NCBI RefSeq assembly: GCF_900110455.1
Contig: NZ_FOIS01000003.1
Span: forward strand, 699,491-763,490
Length of the DNA stretch: 64,000 nt
Reading direction: 5' to 3'
From: Natrinema salifodinae
Lineage (GTDB): Archaea > Halobacteriota > Halobacteria > Halobacteriales > Natrialbaceae
The notes under the pieces were generated by a model that saw only the letters and a program-made list of their open reading frames with translations, was not told the DNA's origin and did not search any database. Position 1 is the stretch's first letter. Every line of letters starts with the position of its first letter. This document shows positions 25,102-33,896 of this stretch, piece after piece. A program made the position numbers and the translations under genes.

Positions 25102-26094
25102 TTAGAACGCTAACTCCCACCGCTCAGCCTCGGTCGCAGCGAGGTCGTCGGCGACGCCGTCGGCCAGGCGATACTCGGTTTCCTCGCGGACGACCGCGCC
25201 CGCCTGTTCGAGGTGGTCCAGGTGGGCGTCGACCTCGCCCGGGCCGTGGAGGACGTGAATCCCCTCGAGGTCGCCGAACAACTCGGCGCTGACCGTCCAG
25301 GTGTCACAGGGGCCGCGCCGGTCGAGGGCATCGAGGACGCGCCAGGCGCGCTCCTCGTGATGGTCGATGATGTGCTGTGCGCGGCCCGCGGGGTCGTCGA
25401 TCGGGTCGCGGTGGCCCGGCCAGGCGCGGGCGTAGTCGGCCTCGACGATCCGCCGGAGTGCGCGGAGGTACTTCTCCAGCGGGTGCTCGACCCGGACGTC
25501 CGCCCCGCCGACGTTGGGCGTGTAGACGGGCAACAGCGCATCGCCGGAGAAGACTTCGCGACCGTCCTCGAGGTCTGCCTCGAACATGCAGAGACCGGCC
25601 GCGTGCCCGGAGGCGTGGACGACTTCGAGTTCGGTCCCGTTGACCGAGAACGCGTCCCCGTCCGCGAACGTCGTGACGGTCGGCGTCTCGTCGGTCGTCC
25701 CGGCGCCCGCGATGCGGTCACGGAGCACCTCCCGTTTCGGCTCGGGCATCCCCCACTTCTCGAAGTACCGCTCCTGTCGGTCGCGCATCGCCGACCAGGC
25801 GTCCTCGTCGCCCTCGACCAGCGCGGCGTCGTCGCGGTGGACGCACACCTCGGCGCCGCTTTCGGCCTGAATCTCGCCGGCCAGGCCGCAGTGGTCGTGG
25901 TGCCAGTGCGTGAGGAAGACGCGATCGATATCGGCGAACTCGAGCCCGCGGTCGGCCAGCGCCGCGACGAGTTGCTCGCGGGTCGTCGTCGTCCAGTCGC
26001 CGGTGTCGATCAGTGCCGTCTCGGGGCCGTCGGCGAAGAGGTAGGCGTTGTTGTCGCCTTCGAACGCCGAGTTCGATAACGAAAGTCGTTCCAT
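25102..26094 (-). CDS. Metallo-beta-lactamase fold hydrolase
   Basis: The 330-residue protein has the zinc-binding motif THWHHDHCG (H63, H65, D67, H68), then HASGHAAG, SGDALLP and PGHRDPI, the full set of ligands for two metals. It follows the glyoxalase II/RNase Z-like layout. The C-terminal 80 residues (HIIDHHEERAWRVLDALDRRG, HLDHLEQAGAVV) form a winged-helix-like cap seen in similar hydrolases that cleave thioesters such as acyl-CoA or acyl-glutathione-like compounds. The actual substrate is not known. Confidence 0.88.
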   Translation of the reverse strand: MERLSLSNSAFEGDNNAYLFADGPETALIDTGDWTTTTREQLVAALADRGLEFADIDRVFLTHWHHDHCGLAGEIQAESGAEVCVHRDDAALVEGDEDAWSAMRDRQERYFEKWGMPEPKREVLRDRIAGAGTTDETPTVTTFADGDAFSVNGTELEVVHASGHAAGLCMFEADLEDGREVFSGDALLPVYTPNVGGADVRVEHPLEKYLRALRRIVEADYARAWPGHRDPIDDPAGRAQHIIDHHEERAWRVLDALDRRGPCDTWTVSAELFGDLEGIHVLHGPGEVDAHLDHLEQAGAVVREETEYRLADGVADDLAATEAERWELAF

Positions 26095-26175
26095 GCGCTC
26101 ACATCACAGAGCGCCCGAAAAAGCGTTGTGCGAAGCGGTCCGTCGCAAGCGCCGTCGACTGTCCACTCGAGGCCG

Positions 26176-26643
26176 TTAGGAGCCCCAGAAGTTCTCGCGG
26201 CTGCCGAGCCGTTCCCGGGCCGGTTTGCCGTCGTCCGCCTCATCATCCGCGGCGTCCTCGACCGCGTCGCGTTCGTCGTCTGCCTCATCGTCCGCGGCGT
26301 CCTCGTCGTCCATCGGGAGCAATTCGAGTTCCTCCGCGCGTGCGTGATTGCTGTGAACCTGGGTGATCTCGACGCGCGCTCTGGCCTCCGGGAGGATGCC
26401 GTCGACCATAACGATGAACCCGTCCTCGGTTCGGCCGACCCCGGCACCGCTCTCGTGCATATCGACGACGTCGATGACGACCTCCTCGCCCGCCTTGACC
26501 GGTTGCGTCTTGAGGTCTTCGATGGGTTGGTTGTAGTGGTTACACCACTCCTTGCCACCCCGGTCGCCGTAGTGTTGACACCCCATTCCCGAGATCCGCT
26601 CCGAGAAACTCGGGCAGTCGTCGGCGAGTGGACAGTCTGCCAT
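26176..26643 (-). CDS. TRAM-domain protein with N-terminal cysteine cluster
   Basis: The 155-residue protein has an N-terminal motif with C4, C10, C22 and C34 that could bind zinc or a metal cluster, then a TRAM domain (about residues 45-105, EEVVIDVVDMHESGAGVGRTEDGFIVMVDG). TRAM domains bind RNA and in archaea act as RNA chaperones or as tails of tRNA-modifying enzymes. The C-terminal 45 residues are an acidic low-complexity tail with a repeated DAADDEADD unit. The position upstream of etfB on the opposite strand suggests no operon link. Confidence 0.8.
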   Translation of the reverse strand: MADCPLADDCPSFSERISGMGCQHYGDRGGKEWCNHYNQPIEDLKTQPVKAGEEVVIDVVDMHESGAGVGRTEDGFIVMVDGILPEARARVEITQVHSNHARAEELELLPMDDEDAADDEADDERDAVEDAADDEADDGKPARERLGSRENFWGS

Positions 26644-26811
26644 GAGCAGTACTACCAGCGGCGGCGTTAAACCGTTTCCGTCTTGCAGATCGGCCGCCGT
26701 TTCTCACGAAACGGTGGTAGCTGTAGAGCGGCAAAACGACAGCAGAGATAATAACAGGTACACATTCGCGAAGATATGTTAACCAAACGGCTACTGCATG
26801 AGGTGCGGTTT

Positions 26812-26826
26812 CGAAAAGGTTTACGG
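26812..26826 (+). promoter_or_regulatory. Promoter of etfB
   Basis: A BRE-like CGAAAA at 26812-26817 leads into GGTTTACGG, whose TATA-like core is 26820-26825. The core lies about 25 bases before the ATG at 26847. The layout matches a leaderless promoter for the etfBA transcript. Confidence 0.55.
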
Positions 26827-26846
26827 TATGGACGTAGCAGTGATAG

Positions 26847-27641
26847 ATGATGAAAATTCTCGTTACGGTCAAAGAGGTGGCAACCGTCGAAGACGAGTTC
26901 GAGATCGAGGGGACCGCGATCGCCGATCAGTACCTCGGCGCCGACTTGAACGAGTGGGACGACTACGCCATCGAGGAGGCCGTCCAGCTCCAGGAAGCCG
27001 GGATCGCCGACGAGGTCGTGACGGTCACCATCGGTCCGGAGGACTGCGAGCAGACCATCCGCCAGGCGCTCGCGAAAGGCGCCGACCGCGCCGTCCGCGT
27101 CTGGGACGATGCCCTCGCGGACGTCGACCTGCTCGACGTCGGCGCGAAGACCGAGATTCTCAGCGCCGTCGTCGAGGAAGAGGACCCCGACCTCGTGTTG
27201 ACCGGCGTCCAGGCCGGCGACGACAGCTTCGGCGCGACCGGCGTCTCCCTGGCCGAGGAGGTCGGCTACCAGTGGGGCGCCGTCGTCAACCACCTCGACC
27301 ACGAGTTCGACGACGACGTCGCCTCGGTGCGGCGCGAACTCGAGGGCGGCGTCGAGGAGCTCACCGACGTCGAGCTTCCCGCCGTCCTGACCATCCAGAC
27401 GGGGATCAACGAGCCCCGCTACGCCAGCCTGCGAGGCATCCGTCAGGCCCAGCGCAAGGAACTGGACGTTCAGCGCCTGGCCGACCTCGGCGTCGACGAG
27501 AGCGCCGCGGACTCCGCCCTCAAGCTGACGGACATGTACGAGCCTGAAAGCGAAAGCGACGTCACGACCTGGGAGGGCAGCTCGGAGGAGACGGCCGGCC
27601 AGTTGGCTGCCCTGCTTCGCGACAAGGGGGTGGCACAATGA
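26847..27641 (+). CDS. etfB: Electron transfer flavoprotein, beta subunit
   Basis: The 264-residue protein starts MMKILVTVKEVATVEDEF and carries the ETF-beta core. This includes NEWDDYAIEEAVQLQE, the nucleotide-binding VLTGVQAGDDSFGATG and the AVLTIQTGINEPRYASLR signature. ETF carries electrons from acyl-CoA and amine dehydrogenases to a membrane quinone oxidoreductase. The alpha subunit gene follows with a 4-base overlap. No ETF:quinone oxidoreductase or ferredoxin gene lies beside the pair here, so the partner must be elsewhere. Confidence 0.94.
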   Translation: MMKILVTVKEVATVEDEFEIEGTAIADQYLGADLNEWDDYAIEEAVQLQEAGIADEVVTVTIGPEDCEQTIRQALAKGADRAVRVWDDALADVDLLDVGAKTEILSAVVEEEDPDLVLTGVQAGDDSFGATGVSLAEEVGYQWGAVVNHLDHEFDDDVASVRRELEGGVEELTDVELPAVLTIQTGINEPRYASLRGIRQAQRKELDVQRLADLGVDESAADSALKLTDMYEPESESDVTTWEGSSEETAGQLAALLRDKGVAQ

Positions 27642-28594
27642 CGGACGTTCTGGCGGTTGCCGACCACCGCCGTGGCGAACTGCGCGACGTCAGCTACGAG
27701 CTCATCACCGCAGGACGGAAACTCGCCGACGAGACCGGCGGCGACCTCCACCTGACGGTCATCAGCGGCACCGTCGACAAGTTCGCGGAGAAACTCAACC
27801 GCGAGGGGGTCGACGTCGTCCACACCGTCGACCACGGCGAGGAGTTCAACCACGACGTCTACACGCAGTCGATCACTCAACTCTACGACGCGGTCGCGCC
27901 CCAGTACGTCCTGACGCCCAACAGCGTCAACGGCCTCGACTACGCGCCCGCGGTCGCCAACGAACTCGACCTGCCGATCGTCACCGACACGATCGCCCTC
28001 GACACCGACGGCGAAACCCTGACCGCCACCCGCGAGATGTACGGCGGCAAGGTCGAGACCACCACCGAACTCGACGGCGACGCCGTCGTCACCATCCGCG
28101 GCGCCGAATGGCCCGCCGCGGAGGGCACCGGCGACGCCGCCATCGAGACGTTCGACGCCGAGATCGACGAGGACGCGCTCGGCTCCACCGTCACCGGCTT
28201 CGAGGAAGTCGCCGGCGGCGACGTCGACATCAGCGAGGCCGAGCTGCTGGTCTCGATCGGCCGCGGCATCGAAGAAGAGGAGAACCTCGATCTGATCCGG
28301 GACCTGGTCGACACGCTCGACGCGACGCTGTCGTCCTCGCGCCCGATCGTCGACAACGGCTGGCTACCCAAGAACCGGCAGGTCGGCCAGTCCGGGAAGG
28401 TCGTCACGCCGGACGTCTACATCGCGATCGGCATCTCCGGAGCCGTCCAGCACGTCGCCGGGATGAAGGGCTCGGACACGATCATTGCGATCAACACCGA
28501 CCCCAACGCGCCGATCATGGACATCGCCGACTACGCGATCGTCGACGACCTCTTCGACGTCGTTCCGGCCCTCATCGAGGAGTTCGAAGGCTAA
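27638..28594 (+). CDS. etfA: Electron transfer flavoprotein, alpha subunit
   Basis: The 318-residue protein has the ETF-alpha N-terminal domain and the FAD-binding C-terminal domain: [40 protein letters not shown] and [25 protein letters not shown] binds at this C-terminal half. The start ATG overlaps the etfB stop as ATGA-type coupling. Together with the acyl-CoA ligase at 50.9 kb it fits fatty-acid oxidation, although the two are not adjacent. Confidence 0.95.
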   Translation: MTDVLAVADHRRGELRDVSYELITAGRKLADETGGDLHLTVISGTVDKFAEKLNREGVDVVHTVDHGEEFNHDVYTQSITQLYDAVAPQYVLTPNSVNGLDYAPAVANELDLPIVTDTIALDTDGETLTATREMYGGKVETTTELDGDAVVTIRGAEWPAAEGTGDAAIETFDAEIDEDALGSTVTGFEEVAGGDVDISEAELLVSIGRGIEEEENLDLIRDLVDTLDATLSSSRPIVDNGWLPKNRQVGQSGKVVTPDVYIAIGISGAVQHVAGMKGSDTIIAINTDPNAPIMDIADYAIVDDLFDVVPALIEEFEG

Positions 28595-28943
28595 GTAGTC
28601 GTCCCGGACGGTCGTCGCGTTCGCGGCGTTTGCGCTCCGTTTCTCTCAAAGACTGCGACGCGTGCGGCCGACCAGGCGGCCGAACGAGACGCGCCACGTC
28701 GCGATTTCGGTCCCACACCGGACGGGTCGTTGCGATAGACACGAGCGAGACGCCGTTTTATACGCGACTGGGTGCCACCCCTCACCGAGACCCGTCTCTA
28801 TCAACTAATAACCAGTTTTATTATACTACCCTCTCGGAGAGAGGTTCGATATCGTCACCCACGGGGATAACACACAAGTTCGATCCAAATACGGCGTGAG
28901 TGGGCTGAAATCCGCCGTGTCGAACGTTTGCGCCACCAATTGG
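28595..28943. other. Gap after etfA with a short dyad
   Basis: No gene is supported here. A T-rich stretch near 28815-28822 (AGTTTTATTATAC) is followed by a perfect 6-bp inverted repeat, CCTCTC at 28830-28835 and GAGAGG at 28839-28844 with a 3-base loop. The T-rich stretch could end the etfBA transcript and the dyad could be a protein site. The rest shows no structure I can name. Confidence 0.4.
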
Positions 28944-28992
28944 GAATGGTTATTTTCTGACCATTCACGATAACCAGACAGTGAAGTTATAT
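28944..28992 (+). promoter_or_regulatory. Inverted repeat and promoter of the binding-protein/transducer pair
   Basis: GAATGGT at 28944-28950 is repeated in reverse as ACCATTC at 28960-28966 with a 9-base spacer, and a nested GGTTAT/ATAACC pair overlaps it (28948-28953, 28969-28974). The TATA-like GTTATAT at 28986-28992 lies about 25 bases before the ATG at 29015. The dyad sits about 20-40 bases upstream of the TATA box, a typical place for an activator or repressor. It has the same 7-9-7 geometry as the dyad before the DAACS gene, with a different sequence. Confidence 0.6.
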
Positions 28993-29014
28993 GCCACGAG
29001 TGAAATGCGCAGAT

Positions 29015-30283
29015 ATGTCCGTGCAAACGAATCGTCGAAAACTACTGTCCGGTCTCTGCGCCGCCGGTCTCGGCGGCCTCGCCGGCTGTCTCAGTTCGGT
29101 TCCCGGATTCGACTCGACCGACGTCGAGGACGGGAGCGACGTCGGTGGAACCGACCGAACGCTCAGACTCGGCATCATGCAGCCGCTGAGCGGCGACCTC
29201 GAGACGGTCGGAAAACCGATGCGAAACGCCGCTGAGCTGCCCATCAGGCAGGTCGAAGACGACATCCCACTCGATATCGAGTACGAAGTCGCCGACACGG
29301 AGACCTCGCCGTCTGCGGGCGTGCAGGGCGCAGCCGACCTGGTCGCTCAGGACTATCCGATGGTCAACGGCCCGGCGGCATCCGACGTAACGCTGCAGGC
29401 GACCCAGCAGGTGCTCATCCCCTACCGAACCGTCTGCTGTTCGCCCGGCGCGACCTCGCCGACGATCACCTCGCTCAACGACGCCGGCCTGGTCTTCCGA
29501 ACTGCAGTCTCCGACTCGCTGCAGGCGGTCGTGCTGGCCGACCGTGCGGCGAACGACCTCGGCCACGACAGCGCCGCGACCCTCTACGCGAACAACGACT
29601 ACGGCTGGCAGCTGAGCCAGGCGTTCGCGCGCTCGTTCCGGACCGATCACGGCGGGACGGTCTCGTCTCAGGTGCCGCTGGAGGAGGGACAAGGGAGCTA
29701 TCGCGCGGCCATCCGACGGGTCAGGGAAGACGATCCGGAACTGCTCGTCGTGATCGGCTACCCGGAAACCGGGGGCCAGGTGCTCTCCGACCTGGGGGCC
29801 GACGCCGAAGAGGACATCCTCGTCACCGACGGGTTACAGGACGGCGACCTCCACGACGAGGTCGACTACTCGCTCGACGGAATCCGCGGTACCGCACCGC
29901 TCGTCGACGGGCCGGGTACCCAGACGTTCACGGAGCTGTTCAAGGACGAATACGACGCCGAACCCGGCGTCTTTACGCCCCATTCCTACGACGCGAGCGC
30001 CGTCTTACTGCTCGCGAACGCCTACGCCGGGCAGAATGACGGGACCGCCATCAGAAACGCCATGCAGGCGGTCACCACCGGTGACGGCGAGGAGATCACG
30101 CCGGAGACGCTCGCCGAGGGGATCGACCTCGCGGCCCACGGTGACCCCGTCACGTATCAGGGCGCTTCGAGTTCGGTCGGCTTCGACGGGAACGGCGACA
30201 TGGTCGACACGATCTTCGAGTACTGGGAGTTCGACGAACGCGCTGCCGGCGGCACCGCCGAACTCGAACGGGTGACCTCGTAA
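29015..30283 (+). CDS. BasB-like amino-acid-binding lipoprotein
   Basis: The 422-residue protein has a Tat signal (NRRKLLSGLC) and a lipobox ending LAGC with C25 as the lipid-carrying residue. The mature part is a branched-chain amino acid-type periplasmic binding protein (RLGIMQPLSGDLETVGKP, GPAASDVTLQATQ, HSYDASAVLLLANAY). In Halobacterium, BasB of this type hands leucine, isoleucine, valine, methionine or cysteine to the transducer BasT. The next gene begins one base into this stop codon and encodes a transducer, so a matching partnership is likely. No ABC permease genes are near, which fits sensing rather than uptake. Confidence 0.87.
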   Translation: MSVQTNRRKLLSGLCAAGLGGLAGCLSSVPGFDSTDVEDGSDVGGTDRTLRLGIMQPLSGDLETVGKPMRNAAELPIRQVEDDIPLDIEYEVADTETSPSAGVQGAADLVAQDYPMVNGPAASDVTLQATQQVLIPYRTVCCSPGATSPTITSLNDAGLVFRTAVSDSLQAVVLADRAANDLGHDSAATLYANNDYGWQLSQAFARSFRTDHGGTVSSQVPLEEGQGSYRAAIRRVREDDPELLVVIGYPETGGQVLSDLGADAEEDILVTDGLQDGDLHDEVDYSLDGIRGTAPLVDGPGTQTFTELFKDEYDAEPGVFTPHSYDASAVLLLANAYAGQNDGTAIRNAMQAVTTGDGEEITPETLAEGIDLAAHGDPVTYQGASSSVGFDGNGDMVDTIFEYWEFDERAAGGTAELERVTS

Positions 30284-32961
30284 TGGTGTCGCTCGCATCC
30301 CTGGTGCCGTCGTTCGTCAGGCGGCGGTACCTCGTGAAGTTCGTGGTATCGATCCTGGCGGTCGTGCTCGTCATCGGCGCCGTCGGAGCGGTCAGCTACG
30401 CCGATATCGACAACACGGTCCGGACGGACTCGAACGAGCAGCTCGAATCGACCGCCGAAATGCAGGCCGACGCGATCAGCAACTGGGTCGAGACGATGCG
30501 CGTCCAGACCCGGACGGCCTCCGACTCGCCGATTCTTCAGGAGGGCGATCCGCAGGAAGTTCAGGGCCAACTCGTCGAGGAGCAGGCCCGGATGGACGTC
30601 GACGTGCGCGCGATCCACTACGTCGACACCGAGAACGACGAGATCGTCACGAGCACGAACGCCGCCTACCGCGGCGAGTCGTTCGCGGCGCTCGAGGAAC
30701 CGTGGGCCGCCGACGGCTTCGAGGACAACCTCGGACTCGACGAGTCCGTCTGGCACTCCCCGACGTCCTACGAATCGCCGACCCTCGACGACCAGGTGAT
30801 GGCCTTCGCTAGCCCGGTCACCGAACGCGAGGATCGGGCCGTCGTCATCATCGGGACGCTCGAGTACCAGGTCGACCAGCTCCACCAGGAGAACACGTCG
30901 GCTTCGACGGCCATCATCGACAGCGACGGCTCCGCGGTGTTCCAGGCCGAATCGGCGTCGATCGACGCTGCCTCGATCGACGACGAAGCGATGGCGGCCG
31001 CCCTCGGCGGGCGACTGACCCGCATCCAAGACGGCGACGTCGTGCGAGCGTACGTCCCCGTCGGCAACACCCAGTGGGTCGCCGTCACCAGCGTCCCGAC
31101 CGACCAGGCCTACGGCGTCGCGTCCGACGTCGGAACGAACGTCATCGCGATGGTGCTGGCGAGCCTGGTCGCGCTCGGTATCGTCGGCGTCGTCCTCGGT
31201 CGACAGACGGTCGTCCCGCTAGCCAGGCTTCGTGACCGAACGACGAAGATGGAATCAGGGAACCTCGACGTCGATCTCGAAACGGACCGCGTCGACGAGA
31301 TCGGGCGGCTGTACGACGGCTTCGACAGCATGCGCAATTCGCTACGCAACCAGATCGAGGCCGCCGAATCCGCCCGCGAGGAGGCCGAAACAGCCCGCGC
31401 CGAGACCGAGTCGATGAACCGCCACTTGGAGGCTAAAGCCGAGGCGTTCAGCGCCGTGATGGACGACTGCGCCGACGGCGACCTGACCAGGCGGCTCGAC
31501 CCCGAGAGCGAGAGCGAGGCGATGACCGACATCGCCAAGGCATTCAACGAGATGATCGCGGACCTCGAGGAGACGACCGCCGACGTCAAGGCCTTCGCCG
31601 ACGAGGTCGCGGCGGCCAGCGAACAGGTGACCGCGTCCAGCGAAGAGGTCCGCTCGGCCTCCCAGCAGGTTTCCGAGTCGATCCAGGAGATCTCCGACGG
31701 CGCGGATCGCCAGAACCAGAATCTGCAGTCGGTCAACCAGGAGATGAGCGGCCTCTCGACGACGACCGAAGAGATCGCTGCCTCCTCGAACAACGTCGCC
31801 GACATCGCCGAACAAACGGCCGAAACCGGTCGGCTCGGCCGCGAGGCGGCCCAGGGGGCCATCGAGGGGATGCACGAGATCGAATCGGAGTCGACCGAGG
31901 CCGTCGAGGCCATCCAGGAACTCGAGGAGGAAATGGCTCAGATCGACGAACTGGTCGAGTTCATCACCGAGGTCGCCCGCGAGACGAACATGCTCGCGCT
32001 GAACGCGAACATCGAGGCCTCGCGGGGCGGTGACGGCGAGGGCTCCGGCTTCGGCGCCGTCGCGACGCAGGTCAAGGAACTGGCCGCGGACACCAAATCG
32101 ACCGCCGAGGACATCGAACAGCGACTGGAGCGCATCAACGAGCAGACCACCGAGACCGCGACGGAGGTCCAGCGGACCGCCGACCGGATCGCGGCACACG
32201 TCGACTCCGTCGAGAACGCCGCCGAGGCGCTCGACGAGATTGCCGATTACGCCGACCGGACCAACGACGGCGTTCAGGAAATCTCCGCGGCGACCGAAGA
32301 GCAGGCGGCCTCCACCCAGGAGGTCGTCGCGATGGTCTCGTCGGCGACCGAGATCTCCGACTCCACGGCTTCCGAGGCCCAGCGCGTCGCGGCGGCTGCA
32401 GAGGAACAGACCTCCGCCCTCTCGGAAGTGTCCGAGAGCGCAAGTTCGCTCGCCGACCAGGCGGCCCATCTGAGCGAGACGCTCGATCACTTCGAGACCG
32501 ACGAGGTGGCGGACGTGTCGGTCGACGAGTACAGTACCGATTACGAGCGCGAGACCTTCGCGTTCGACGAGACGGACGTCGACGGCGTCGGCGACGTCGA
32601 ACCAGGCGAGCGCGCCGACGACCAGGGTGCGATCGAACCAGGCGACGGGATCACGGACGCGAGCACGACCGGCCCCGGCGCGGACGGTGACGGAGCGATG
32701 GCGGACGTCGACACCGACGTCGAGACCGCCGCCGCTGCCGGTTCGAGCGGCCTGGCTGGCGAGTCGCCGATCGATGCAGCCGACGGCGACGCGATCGAGG
32801 CCGATGCGGCTGCCGACGAGTCGGGCGAAACCGAAGCGATGGCCGACGAAGATTCGGGCTCGGACTCGGAGTCGGAGTCGACTGACGACGAGACGTCCGC
32901 CGGTGACGAGCCGTCGGACGACGAGGGCGAGTTCACGTTCAGCCGGCTCGAAGACGAGTAG
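30283..32961 (+). CDS. BasT-like methyl-accepting chemotaxis transducer
   Basis: The 892-residue protein has a membrane segment near 18-40, an extracellular dCache-like sensor of about 240 residues (DAISNWVETMRVQTRT, VWHSPTSYESPTLDDQVM), a second segment near 284-306, two HAMP regions (about 307-365 and 375-440) and a coiled signalling domain. Its tip reads EVARETNMLALNANIEASRGG. It transmits to CheA. The last 130 residues are acidic, low-complexity linker. The start overlaps the stop of the binding-protein gene by one base. Methylation-type Glu pairs are visible in the cytoplasmic helices. Confidence 0.93.
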   Translation: MVSLASLVPSFVRRRYLVKFVVSILAVVLVIGAVGAVSYADIDNTVRTDSNEQLESTAEMQADAISNWVETMRVQTRTASDSPILQEGDPQEVQGQLVEEQARMDVDVRAIHYVDTENDEIVTSTNAAYRGESFAALEEPWAADGFEDNLGLDESVWHSPTSYESPTLDDQVMAFASPVTEREDRAVVIIGTLEYQVDQLHQENTSASTAIIDSDGSAVFQAESASIDAASIDDEAMAAALGGRLTRIQDGDVVRAYVPVGNTQWVAVTSVPTDQAYGVASDVGTNVIAMVLASLVALGIVGVVLGRQTVVPLARLRDRTTKMESGNLDVDLETDRVDEIGRLYDGFDSMRNSLRNQIEAAESAREEAETARAETESMNRHLEAKAEAFSAVMDDCADGDLTRRLDPESESEAMTDIAKAFNEMIADLEETTADVKAFADEVAAASEQVTASSEEVRSASQQVSESIQEISDGADRQNQNLQSVNQEMSGLSTTTEEIAASSNNVADIAEQTAETGRLGREAAQGAIEGMHEIESESTEAVEAIQELEEEMAQIDELVEFITEVARETNMLALNANIEASRGGDGEGSGFGAVATQVKELAADTKSTAEDIEQRLERINEQTTETATEVQRTADRIAAHVDSVENAAEALDEIADYADRTNDGVQEISAATEEQAASTQEVVAMVSSATEISDSTASEAQRVAAAAEEQTSALSEVSESASSLADQAAHLSETLDHFETDEVADVSVDEYSTDYERETFAFDETDVDGVGDVEPGERADDQGAIEPGDGITDASTTGPGADGDGAMADVDTDVETAAAAGSSGLAGESPIDAADGDAIEADAAADESGETEAMADEDSGSDSESESTDDETSAGDEPSDDEGEFTFSRLEDE

Positions 32962-33029
32962 CCGGACCCCGATCGGCGGCCTTCCGCTAAACCGTCACGT
33001 ACTTTTCACCCCCGTTCTAAGCGCGTGTG

Positions 33030-33872
33030 ATGGAATTGCTGGAGCGCCGACGGGCGCTGATCGAGGAGCGTCTCGTCGAGGTAGTCGAAGGGGTCGAACC
33101 CGAGACGCTCACCGAGGAAGTTCGTCACGTCGCGCTCTCCGGAGGGAAGCGCGTCCGACCGATGGTGACGCTGCTGGCCTGCGAGACGGTCGGCGGCCGG
33201 GCCGAGGACGCCGTCGAATTCGGCGTCGGCATCGAGCTCGTCCACACGGCGTCGCTGGTCGTCGACGACATCATCGATCGCTCGGAGCTGCGCCGCGGGA
33301 CGACCAGCGCCTGGGCCGAGTTCGGCCACGGGCCGGCGATCATCACCAGCGACGGCCTGCTCGGCGAGGCGTTCGCGCTCTTTTCGACCGATCCCGACGC
33401 CACCCGCGTCGTCGCCGACGCGATGGTCGAACTCGGTATCGGCGAGGCGACCGAACTCTCGGCCCAGCCCGCCAACGAGGACGAATACATGACCTTAGCC
33501 CGGCGCAAGACCGGCGCGCTGTTCCGTGCCGCGGCCGAACTCGGCGCAATCGCCGCCGATTCGGACCCCGTCACCGTCGAGGCACTCGGCGAGTACGCCG
33601 AACGGGTCGGCATCGCCTTTCAGATCCGAGACGATGTGTTAGACGCCGTCGCCGACGTCGAGGAACTTGGCAAACCGACCGGCCACGACGCCGCCCTCGA
33701 GCGGCCGTCGGTCGTTCAGGTGACCGACCTCACGCCCTCGGAAGCCAACGATCGCGCCCGCACCGAGGCCGACCGCGCGATCGACGCCCTCGATCGGGTC
33801 GAGATCGCCGATCCCGAGGCCAGAGGCTACTTAGCCGACCTGGCCGAGTTCGTAGTCGAGCGAGAGCGCTAA
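33030..33872 (+). CDS. Trans-polyprenyl diphosphate synthase (GGPP synthase type)
   Basis: The 280-residue protein has both aspartate-rich motifs, DDIID (in SLVVDDIIDRSE) and DDVLD (in FQIRDDVLDAVAD), which bind magnesium-diphosphate. The motif GGKRVRPM is at the usual place. It condenses isopentenyl diphosphate units onto an allylic diphosphate for archaeal lipids or quinone tails. The residues before the first motif that set chain length suggest a product of C20 to C25, but this is not certain. A TATA-like GTACTTTTCAC lies about 27 bases upstream of the ATG. Confidence 0.88.
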   Translation: MELLERRRALIEERLVEVVEGVEPETLTEEVRHVALSGGKRVRPMVTLLACETVGGRAEDAVEFGVGIELVHTASLVVDDIIDRSELRRGTTSAWAEFGHGPAIITSDGLLGEAFALFSTDPDATRVVADAMVELGIGEATELSAQPANEDEYMTLARRKTGALFRAAAELGAIAADSDPVTVEALGEYAERVGIAFQIRDDVLDAVADVEELGKPTGHDAALERPSVVQVTDLTPSEANDRARTEADRAIDALDRVEIADPEARGYLADLAEFVVERER

Positions 33873-33896
33873 CGTCGCGTCACGACCGGTCCGGGG

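Noticed and set aside
32577-32950. Repeated GACGCC/GAGTCG units in the transducer tail as a tandem-repeat array
   Set aside because: They follow acidic codon choice in a disordered protein tail and show no fixed unit length.
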